NCBI RefSeq assembly: GCF_020509005.1
Contig: NC_063014.1
Coordinates: 3,720,001 to 3,784,000, forward strand
Length of the DNA stretch: 64,000 nt
Direction: 5' to 3'
Source: Fulvia fulva
Lineage: Eukaryota; Ascomycota; Dothideomycetes; Mycosphaerellales; Mycosphaerellaceae
Position 1 is the first letter of the stretch, and the number at the start of each line of letters is the position of its first letter. Below are positions 54,617 through 64,000 of the stretch, piece by piece. The position numbers were made by a program, and so were the translations under genes. A model generated the notes under the pieces. The model saw nothing but the letters and a program-made list of their open reading frames with translations. It made no database searches and was not told the DNA's origin.

Positions 54617-57600
54617 GTAGATAGATAGATAGATAGATATTTTATTAAGCTATTATAGTGCCCTTTGGCCTATATAGCTATACTATCTTGTTTTTGTATA
54701 TATAGAGAGGAAACCGTGTTAGTGAAAACCCCTCCTCCTTCCCGCCTGTCTTTTCCTCCTAGTTGTCGTCTTAAATTTCCCTTGTTAGGGGTACGCTAGT
54801 GTTATAGGCCTGCCCTAATAACTACCCTATCTACAACCCCCCTCGCTTCCGCCTCTTGTCTATCTACTCCTCTGTCTCGCTCGCGAGGCTAAACTACTAG
54901 AGGTATCCCTACTATAGTATCTACCGAGAGATTCGGCAAATGTTGCCTTTGTCCCTAATAATTGACTTATAGTCTCTCCTTCCCGCTCGGTACCTCCAAT
55001 TTCCCCTACCTCTCGCCTACTACGGGCATCGTAGTAGCATATGTTCTGGGTTTTGTAATAGGTAGCCACACTAGTAGGCTAGGCTATAGATGTCTAGTGC
55101 GCGTCTCCTAAATAGGTAAGCCCTTAATCTAATGTGTTCGGACCTAATTTGGATCGCTATGCTTGCTTCGGCCCTTATTAGGTCCCTATATAGCTAGTAA
55201 TTGTGTCTCTAGAAGGCTCGGAGTGCTATCGGGCCTATTATCTTTAGGTGCTTCCTTTTCTAGTCCTACTCCTATAGGTAGCTCGCTATCTATTCCGCTA
55301 GACTTTAGATCTTAGCCTTGCTCCCGCCGGCCTAGCGAGTCCTACGGTCCTCCTCTTTTCGTGCTAGCTATTTAGTACTTATCTATAAGGCCGGAAAGGT
55401 AGTAAAGTTATCCTCTTTTTAGCTTGTCCTATGTCCGGCCCTTCTCCCGTAGCGGCTTTCTATCTTATTCTTTACCTCCTAGATCGCAGTTTATACTAGG
55501 TAATCTGTCGTCTTTATCGCGTATTAAATTCTTATTCCCCGGATATATTAGCCGATTAGTAGTATTCCCGTCTCTATTTCTACCGTACTTATTAATATTG
55601 TCTTATATACCCCTAGTATTCTTTATAGGTTACCTACCTATATCCTATTTAGGGGTTACTCTATCCGTTTCGGGATCGGCTTACCTACGCCTCCTATACC
55701 CTAAATCTATGCCCCGTATAACATAGCTAGTCTTACGATCGCCTTATATATTACCCTTACCTTATCGAATATTACTCCCTATATAGACGCCGTAAGCCTC
55801 TTTATTAAGGCTTCGTTAACTTGCGCTCGACTCTAAGCATTCTTAATCTATACGTTCTAGCTTAGCTTCGGGTCGAGCTAGATCCCTAGTACTCGTAGCT
55901 CCGCTAATAGCTTAGTCTCGTAGCCTTAGATTCTTACCGCCGGCTTTATATTATAGTACGTTCTCGCTTTACTAAAGTATATAAGCTAGTACTTTTTAGG
56001 GGCGAACCGGGTACTATACTTCTTTACCTACTCCTCGTATTTCTTATACCTATCTTTAAGGAGGCTATAGTTCTCCTCTATAGAGTCTAACTAGGCTAGA
56101 ATGTTTATATCGTCTACGAATCCCGATACTAAGATTTACGGAGAGGTGAGTAGGGGGATTAGATTAGACATAAATATTAGAAATAGTATAGGGGAGAGAG
56201 TAGATCCCTAAGGTATTCTAGCCTCTACCTTTACCGGGTCGGACGTATACCTTCCTAGGACTAGGTATATCGTCCGTTCCTAGAGAAAGGAGTAGACGAA
56301 CTTTATTACCTACTAGGGGATGCTTTTCTATTATAGGATATATATTAGCCTTTAGTATAAGACGTTATCGAAGGCTTCTACGATATCGAGGGATAGTAAG
56401 GACGCCGCTCGGTTCCTACCGTAGTACTAGAGGGTCTGAATTTACTCCGTAATTAGCTCTATTACTATTAGTGTCGATCGCTAGCTTCTTCCCCCTATCT
56501 ATATTACTAGGAGTACGTAGTTGTCCTCGGCTAGCTACGTAAGTCTCTAGGCTACTATCATCTCTAGGACCTTCCCTATCGTATTTAGAAGTATAATTAG
56601 TCTATACGATTCGGGCGAAGTATAGTCCTCCTTCTATAGCTTACGTAGTACTACTATTATAGACTCTCTATACGGCTTCGGGTGATACCCTAGCCGTAGG
56701 TATACGGTAAATAGGTTTACGAGGCTCGGCGCGATCTCTTCTCTATACTCTTTTAGTAGTATATTTAGTATCCTATCTAGGCCTAGGGCTTTTCGTCCTT
56801 TTAGCTTACTTATAACTCCTGTTACTATATTAGAGCTAACCGCCTAATCTATATCTAGAGGTTCCGGGTATATACTCGGGTCGATATCCGGAAGGTCTAC
56901 CTCTACTTACGTCGAAAAGAAATAGTCGGCTAGTACTTTTGCCTTACCCCGGGGCGTAGTCTAGGCAATCCCTTCGCGGTCTACGATTAGAGGGAAGTAA
57001 GAGGTTCTTTATACTTTAGGTAGTCGTGCCTATTTAGCTAGTCTCTATATCTATTCCGAGTGTTCTATAATCAGCCCTATTGTCGCTCTCTAGTCCTATA
57101 GTTTATTACGTCGTATCTATACCTTCTTCTCTTATATCGCGCGACAGTATTACTCCTACGTCTCTTAGGTATACTCCTTCGTCTACTATCGCCTTGCCCT
57201 TCTAGCCTCCTTTACCTTCGTAGAGTATTTAGGGGTCTAGAAGGCCTTCTACTATATTAAGGGCCGGAGTAACGGCGTATATTGTTCCGCTACCTACTAT
57301 ATAACCGAGGTAATCTGTTCCGCTACTTAATCTAGCTAAGCTATCGTCTCGAGTTCCCTATACTACGGTAGGTTCGCCATTAGGAAGTCTCTTATATCAT
57401 CCTAGCGTACCTTCTTCTAGTTACGGTATAGTTCGCTTACTAGCTCCTCGATTACCTTAACCCCTAGCGTCGTTTAAATAGGTATATAGTCTAAGGAGGT
57501 CTCTAGCGCGTAGTCCGGTCGGGATTAGACTAGTCTCTCTTTAAGTTCTCGTAATAGAAAGTATAGGTCGATTATACTTATACTTATACGGGCCTTCTAC

Positions 57601-58140
57601 GTCTCTATTCCCTTTAGGGTTACTAAGGCTATTCTATAGCGTACGGTTATATTAAGTAGCTTCCCCCCTAGGAACGCGTACGGGGGAGTAAAGTCGAGTC
57701 CCTACTATAGGTAGTAGAGGTTAAAGTCGCCGAGGAGTACTTTATATCTTAGCTTAGGGTCCGCTCTAGGTAGGCGAGGGTTCCTAGTTCTCTACTCGTC
57801 CGACCCTACGGTAGCGGATTATAAACGTTATAGATCTAGATAGAGCCTTATGTCGTATCGATCTAGATTAATATTATGTCTCCTAGGTTACCCTACTACG
57901 GTAGTATAACCTTCTACGACTTAAGGTCTATAGTCTTACTTACGTATATATATATATCCTCGGAATAACGCCTCGTTCGCCCGTAATTAAGGTATAGTAT
58001 CTCCGGTCATTATAAGTAGCTAGGAGTTATACGTAGGAGTTAATCTATAGTTCCTATACCGTAATAACGTAGTACCGTAGCGGGTCTAGCTCTTATAGAA
58101 AGTAGTGCTAGACCTTATACCCCCTTTTGTTTATATTATA
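54617..58140 (-). mobile_element. LINE A-type copy with complete ORF2 region, RIP-decayed
   Basis: Minus strand. The tail (GATA-type repeats in plus orientation) is at 54617, the 3' UTR matches LINE A, RT is at about 56830-55950, and, unlike the two intact LINE A copies, an endonuclease domain is kept at about 58110-57000: YHVIAVQELWINS-like near 58050 and GERGVIPRICIYVSK after it. It ends near the ORF2 start at about 58140; no ORF1 or leader follows. It supplies the sequence missing from LINE A and shows where the deletion in LINE A begins on the ORF2 side (CTACGCCCCGG, about 56950). Confidence 0.83.
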
Positions 58141-58450
58141 CTATATCATCAAAATGATCTATATAGATAGATTACCGAGATACGTCTACCGCTTTAGTAG
58201 TAGAATAAGCGACTTCGTCGTTGTATATTTCCTCGGCGAACCGTAGAGACGACGTCTATCGGCGCTATTGCTAAATATAATATATTCGAAAGCCCTTATT
58301 AAGACTATTCTAACGATCTATAAAGTAGGCTACTACCCCTAGAATTTAGGGAGTTCTATCTTATTTCATTTAGATAGCTTAAAGTTCTCGTTACCCTGTT
58401 TCTTTAGCTCTAAACGCCGCGGAGGTGCCTAGCTATATTAGGTAACTCCT
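58141..58450. other. unassigned fragment, possibly a LINE RT scrap
   Basis: About 300 bp of RIP-type sequence. In one plus frame a stretch YKVGYYP...LGSSILF could be the region before the RT fingers (YHPxxFRxST in LINEs), but it breaks off. I cannot assign it with confidence. Confidence 0.25.
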
Positions 58451-60035
58451 AGGTAATAGTAGCCTAGGCTACGGTACTACCGGCGCCTATAGCTCTATAG
58501 GTAAAGCTCCTCTAAGACAACTAGTAGCAACTTATAGAGGACGTAAAAAGTATAGAAACTAACGATTAGCTCCTATACCGGTCTCTATAGGTAGTGATTA
58601 CTTAGCTACGTAGGGCGCTTATACTATCGTATTCCCGAGGGTAATAAGAAATGAGGACGACGTCTTAGGCGATTAATAAGGCTACCCGGAAATCACACCC
58701 CTATAGCTAGGTATCGTTCGCGGTATCGATACTAGGCCCCCGCCTAACGTACGAAATAGTTACGATCCTTATTATAGTAAAGGAAGAGTAGGCCGAAGTT
58801 ACGAAGCTATTAAATAAGGAGCCGGAACTAGCTAGCGGCGGTCGGGTATAAGCGCCCTAGGGCCGAGAATAATATAAAGGATACGTAACCTAGGGCGTAC
58901 GGGAGGCTACGTACTCTACTAGTTACGGCGAGGGAATCTAACTAGGCCCGGCTCCCCTTTAGTATATAGCTAATAGGCGTAGACTAGGACGTATAAGGTA
59001 GTAGGACATAGGACATTATAGAGGAAATGATTGTTACTAATAATAACTAGCCTCGATACGCTTAGTATTATCTAGTATAACGTCAACTATAGTAAGGATA
59101 TAGTCTAGAACTATTTCCTATACGAGGCGGACCCGTATATCTACTACGTTCTAGTAATCTAGGAGCTATAGATTAACCCGTACTATAAGAGACTAACGAC
59201 CTATAAGTTACTAGGCTATACGATATACCTACGAAGCGACGGTAGACCCCGTACGTACTTCTATATTAGTAAGGATATACTAGAACCCGACTAGGAGGTA
59301 GTATACTACGTAGACGAAGAAGGCGGGGGAGATATTACCTCCCTCTACGTAGTAGTACTTAGATATACAATATATATATACAACCGCTAGCCTCGAGGTC
59401 TAGCCGCGACCTTAGGGTCTATAGACACCTAGATAGTACGCTAAAGAGATAAGGGTACTATATTATAGTAGGAGACTTTGATATATACTACCCTTCCTAG
59501 GAAAGCCTTATATAGCCGTACCCTATAGCCGACGAAGTAATCGACTTAATAGCGAGCAACGTAATTGCCCTTAATACCCCGAAGGACCTAGGTACCTAGA
59601 AGAGAGGGGGACTCTAAGGCACAATCGACCTCTCCTAGATCTTAGATAGCTACTACTATATAGTAACCTACTATAGGATCGAATATAAACTCGAGGCGTC
59701 GTTAGACTATATACTAGTTAGGACCTCTAGTCCGATATAGATATAATATATACTAGCGAGAATCCCTAAGCTAAAATAGGGAAAGGCCTACTAGGCCAAT
59801 ATCTAGGTATACCTCGACGACTCCGAGAGGCTAGTCTAGATCGCGTAGTAGCAATATAATAGTAAAGACGAGATAGACGAGGTAGTCTAAGGGTTAGTAG
59901 ACGAAATAAGAAAAGCGACCTTACTTTACGTTCCGCTTACCTAACTAATAATATAGTCTAAACTATACTAGACGCCGGAGTATACTACGGTAGTAAGAGA
60001 AGTAAGGAGAGCCCGCCGGGTATAGACGATATAAG
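58451..60035 (+). mobile_element. LINE B copy, truncated and internally deleted, RIP-decayed
   Basis: Begins with the start of ORF1 (compare 34395 on), follows it to about 58820, then jumps to the counterpart of 35425, leaving out about 690 bp of ORF1 including the first zinc knuckles. It then runs through the end of ORF1 and the endonuclease (GDFDIYYPSQ near 59470; LDYILVR near 59700) and stops at 60035, in the linker before RT. Neither the leader nor the 3' end is present. Confidence 0.83.
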
Positions 60036-60240
60036 GGCGCGCGTACTATAGAGTCTAATTAAGATAGTTGTTGTTCTACGAAGCTACGAAAGAGGAGCGC
60101 GAGGCGCGGCGGGCTTATAAGGAAGCGCTAAGCCGCGCTAACCTAATACGGAAGGTCCGCGGCTTAGCCGGGCCGACGCTTCGGTAGTAAAGTAGCGCGG
60201 GTCGCCCGTAATAGTACCCTCCCTCCCAAAATACGCCTTA
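60036..60240 (+). pseudogene. short charged frame, gag-like
   Basis: GC-rich for this window. The plus frame FYEATKEEREARRAYKEAL (from about 60085) is a strongly charged helix that goes on as LIRKVRGLAGPTLR before RIP-type stops begin. It resembles coil parts of gypsy Gag proteins, but is too short to place. Confidence 0.3.
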
Positions 60241-63200
60241 GTCCTCTAAGCGTTATCTATCTTATAAGTCTACTTGCCTATACTACTCTATAGTCTCGCG
60301 AAAGCCTAATTATCCTCTAGAGCCTTGTCCTTATCTAGTAACACCTCTGTCTCTAAATCCACCTTTAGTTCATCCTTTAGCCTATCCGCGACCGGCTTCC
60401 TTTAAGAAACATATTGCCTAGTTAGCTAGCTTACCCTAGACCTAAGTCTGTCTTTGGCTAGTACTCGCGTATAATCCTTATAGCTAAGGTTAGGTATCAT
60501 TATAGGCTCTATAGGTCTTACTAGAGCATCGGTATAACTACTAGTACTATCGTAGAGCTAAGGGCGGTAGATAAGACCGGTGACCCTAGTTACGACGGTA
60601 GGCTTTCCCGTAATCTAGCTAGTATAGCGGTACGTAGTAAATATATACGGAGCAGATTCTATTAAAGGTATAGTTCGAGGCGACTCATTCGTAACGGTGT
60701 CGTTCTACTAAGTGACCCTAATCGTGTTAAGCCTAAGTACCTTAGTAGCTAGTAGAGACTAGTCGGATAGAGCTACGAAACCTATAGGCGTAGACAACTC
60801 CGGCCGGTTATAGTGAAAGTCTATAATAGCGGCGGCTACGTATTTAAACATGTCCTTAGCCGGTTACTAGGTCTTACTATCCTCCTCATTCTAATATCCT
60901 AGCCATTTCACCTTGTACTAAGTGTCCACCTTACGCTTCTGTCCCTTCTTTACCTTGCCTACTCGCTTACGAGTATATATGTCTAGAATCTTCTCTACTT
61001 CGTATATCGGGGAAGCAGGTGTAGCTACTACGTCGGCGATCGTATTAGCTTCGGTCGTGTCGAGCTCGATAACTACCGGCGGCGGCGGTACGAGGTGCTA
61101 GTCTTCGAGTAGAGGCAAGTTTAGGTCGTCGGCTTTTTGTAGAAGGGAGGTGTAGAAGCAGTTGTCGAGCCCTACTATCGTATCTAACAAGTCTAGCTTG
61201 TACGAGAGTCTAGTAGGCATCACCTTAGTGATTCTATAGGGACTAGCGTATCGTCTATCGAGCTTCTTAGACGGCCGTATCGTACGGATATTCTTTGTAC
61301 TAAGGTACACTATATCGCCTACTTTATAATCTAGTAGGATATTTCGATAGCGATTCGCGGCCTTAGCTTATAGCGCTTACGACATTCTTATATTCTCTTA
61401 TAGATTCTTATATAGGCTATATAGTCGCTTAATAAACGTCTCGGCAGATTTGCTGTCTAATCGCTATAGTGTCGTTATCTATCGGTCTTTACCTACCTAC
61501 ACGTCGATACGCTCCGTAAATTCTAGATTGTAGCTAAGCGTAGTATAGAGAGGAGATACGCCGGTAGTCTCTAAGATATAGTTATTGATTACGAATTGCG
61601 CTAGACAAAGCTAGTCTACCTAATCACTTTGTGCCTCGTTAACGAATATACGTAGGTACTGTTCTATAGCCTAGTTCGTACGCTTAGACTGTCCGTTAGT
61701 CTTAGGGTAGTAGGAAGAACTCAGCTTACGATTAATACGCAATATCTTATAGAGCTTCTTCTAGAAAGTCGCGATCTACTACCGCCCTCTGTCCGAGGTA
61801 ATAGTGTTAGGTAGGCCTCGACGGCAAAAGACGTGTTTAAGGAAAAGTCTTGCCGCGTTCTATACTATTATAGCTCCGATAGGAATCAACTCGACTTCTT
61901 TAGTTAGTCGGTCCGTAACGGTTATAATATTGTTATAAGTTATACCGTTAACGGTACTGTCTAGAAGTTCTACGACGAAGTCGACTACGATATGTCTCTA
62001 AGGTCGGTCCGGAACAGAAAGTAGGTACAATAATCCTAGTGGCTAGGTATATAGAAATTTCGATGTGCGGTAGGTACGGCAATTCGCGGTATATCTACGT
62101 ACGGATCTTACTAGCCTAGGCTAGTAGAATTCACGTGCTACGAGTTCGTATATACGTGCCCGCCCTAGATGTCCTACTACTAGAGTATCGTAGTTCATCT
62201 TGATCAATCGAGTCTATAGAGCTTAGTCATTTAGTACCTATAGGCTCTAACCTTCGTACTAATTACGGATATATAACATGTCGCTATCTACCTTGTAATA
62301 CGCAGGGTGTATCTTTGCCTTCTATAACAAAGGAGGGATAGTACTACTATCCTTCTATAGTAGCTTAATAGCTGCTTTAAGCTCGCTATCTAAAGCGTAA
62401 GCGGTCGTTATACGGTATTCGAGTTCGGCTTTAATCTAGACTTTATACGTAGGCTATACTAACTACGGTGCTAGCTCAGGTTCTAGAATGAACTCTACGG
62501 CTTTAGGGTTCAGTAGAGTCGTGTCTTCCTCCTCGGGCGTATCTTCGACGGTAGCTTATATAGAGTCGATCTTAAGGAATCGCTCCGGCGGAAGTAATGT
62601 CTAATACTAGTGCTAATTTCTCGGATCGTCTACCCCCTACGGAAGGTCCTAGCTACGTCTCGTTAGGCTATCTAGCTTAGTTCCTTATACCCCGGGGCGA
62701 TATATAATCTAGAAGTTGAATTGCGATAGGAACTCTACCTACCGTGCTTACCGACGATTTAGCTACTTCGTCGTTATAAAGTATTTCAAGTTCTTATAGT
62801 CCGTAAATACCTTAACTAGCTCGCTACTATTATCTGCTTTATAGGCTAGCTCCGGTCGCTATTCCTCGAAGGCCTTAATAATTACGAGGAGCTCCTTGTC
62901 GTAAATCTCGTAATTGCACTCCTACGGACTGAGCTTCTTCGAATAGAAGGCTACCGGGTGCAAAACGCCTTCGTTATTATACTATAATAACACTCCTACG
63001 TTCATAAAGTCTAAGGAATCCGTCTCTACTACGGTCTGTCTACCCGGAACGTAATACGCGAGTATACCCGCTTTACTAAATGTAGCTTTTAATGCGTCGA
63101 AGGCGCGCTAACAATCTACTGTCTAGTCGATTCTCCGATTCTTATGATTACTAGGTCCTTCGCTTCTTGTTAGATTGGTCAAAGGTACGGCTAGTCGTAA

Positions 63201-64000
63201 GAAGGCCTTAATAAAGCTACGGTAGAAGTTAGCGAAGCCTAGGAAGGCCTATACATCTTTTAGGTTTATTAGTGCTTCCTATATCTATATGTATTCGAGC
63301 TTCTCTAGATCTATCTCAATTCCGTTAGGCGTGATAATTAGTCCTAGGTACTTAACTCGCTACTAATAGAATTCGTACTTGTCGATGTCTACCGTTAGCC
63401 CTACGTCTCTAAGCTTAATAAGGACTTTACGTATATACTCGATATGTTCTTGTAGTATATCGCTAAAGATTAGTACGTTATCTAGGTATACGGAGACGAA
63501 GTTATCTAAATGTTCCTATAACACCTTGTTAATATAAGACTAGAACGAGGCTAGGCCGTTATATAGTCCGAAGGGTAATACGAGGCATTCGTATATACCG
63601 TATCGTGTCGTAAACGCCGTTAACCATTTATGCCCCTCTACAATACGTAACTTATTAAAGGCTACTATAATGTCTAGCTTCGTAAAGTACTTCTTACCGT
63701 GTATACGGTTAAGCGTCTCCTATATTAGGGGAATCGGATATCTATTCTTGATCGTAATAGCGTTAAGGCCGCGGTAGTCGATATATACTCGTAGCCCTCT
63801 ACCTAGTTTCCTTATAACTAGGACCGGCGTAGGCGATTGACTTGTCTTTTAGCCTACTTTACGTATTTTGCCTTCTTCGGATTGCTCTAGTATCTACTTC
63901 TTTACAGCTTCATTTTCCTTCTTAGCTAAGCCGTAGGGTTTGCGATATAGTGGCTCCTAGGGCCCGTCCGGTTTGATATAAATCTCGTGATCTATCCCGG
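60241..64000 (-). pseudogene. gypsy G pol: RT, RNase H, integrase, GPY/F module, chromodomain (RIP-decayed, cut by the window edge)
   Basis: Minus strand, entering from the right edge. RT about 64000-63300: [11 protein letters not shown], then YLDNVLIFSD near 63480 and VDIDKYEFY near 63380. RNase H about 63080-62700. Integrase about 62270-61420. GPY/F-type module in an open frame of 70 codons at 61098-61310: YLSTKNIRTIRPSKKLD, then SYKLDLL and FYTSLLQKADD. Chromodomain about 60990-60860: YEVEKILDIYTRKRVG...QYKVKWLGYQNEEDS, with the aromatic residues largely kept. A tail to about 60250 shows nothing recognisable. Stops are fewer than in C and D, so it may be younger. This is the clearest chromovirus-type element of the window. 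Confidence 0.83.

Noticed and set aside
58141..58450. A further independent transposon
   Set aside because: Only weak RT-like similarity in one frame; listed as unassigned.
1..64000. Host genes, tRNA or rRNA genes, or a gene cluster between the transposons
   Set aside because: Every long stretch can be read as transposon sequence or a short flank; no other coding signal was found on either strand.

Overview
The window is a nested transposon island from a filamentous ascomycete (Pezizomycotina) genome. I see no host gene, tRNA or rRNA. Most of the sequence carries the scar of repeat-induced point mutation (RIP): CpA has become TpA on both strands, so reading frames of recognisable transposon proteins are full of TAA/TAG stops. 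In the middle of this decayed background sit nearly unmutated elements: a Copia retrotransposon and a LINE (LINE A), each present twice in opposite orientation.

Layout, left to right. 1-1000: decayed gag-like sequence, minus strand. 1140-1705: pogo/Fot1-type transposase, split by LINE A (1706-5119, 676-aa reverse transcriptase ORF) and resumed at 5120-6015. 6016-11629: complete Copia with 235-bp LTRs and ATACT target duplication. 11688-15057: 3' half of a Ty3/gypsy element C, minus. 15058-15151: scrap of the LTR of Ty3/gypsy element D. 15152-18068: internally deleted, decayed LINE B, minus. 18236-22074: 5' half of gypsy C, plus. 22075-29298: gypsy D, minus, itself interrupted by a decayed LINE A copy (22655-24652). 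29299-34253 and 34254-39140: two decayed LINE B copies fused head to head. 39141-39234: end of gypsy D. 39235-42604: 3' half of gypsy C. 42663-48276: second Copia, minus. 48277-49172: pogo fragment. 49173-52482: second LINE A, minus. 52483-54616: gypsy F, minus. 54617-58140: decayed LINE A-type copy that keeps the endonuclease. 58451-60035: decayed LINE B copy. 60241-64000: chromodomain gypsy G, minus, running off the window.

Nesting can be rebuilt from target-site duplications: TAGGG brackets gypsy C across 24 kb (18231-18235 and 42605-42609), AAACG brackets gypsy D across 17 kb (22070-22074 and 39235-39239), a 15-bp duplication brackets the inner LINE A copy, and a 14-bp duplication brackets the left LINE A inside the pogo gene.

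The large-scale structure is an inverted duplication of about 14 kb (roughly 2.6-16.4 kb against 37.9-51.5 kb; paired coordinates sum to 54292). Both ends of the identical tract lie inside LINEs, where the arms turn into diverged but still homologous LINE sequence before parting. This points to LINE-mediated recombination or break-induced copying after the last round of RIP.

The observation I rate highest is at the 5' terminus of LINE A: the first 77 nt fit, helix by helix, the nested double pseudoknot of an HDV-like self-cleaving ribozyme, with nucleotide 1 of the ribozyme equal to nucleotide 1 of the transposon. It is identical in both LINE A copies; a RIP-damaged version starts the LINE B copy at 18068. 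All calls are by eye from the sequence, without any alignment or folding program.
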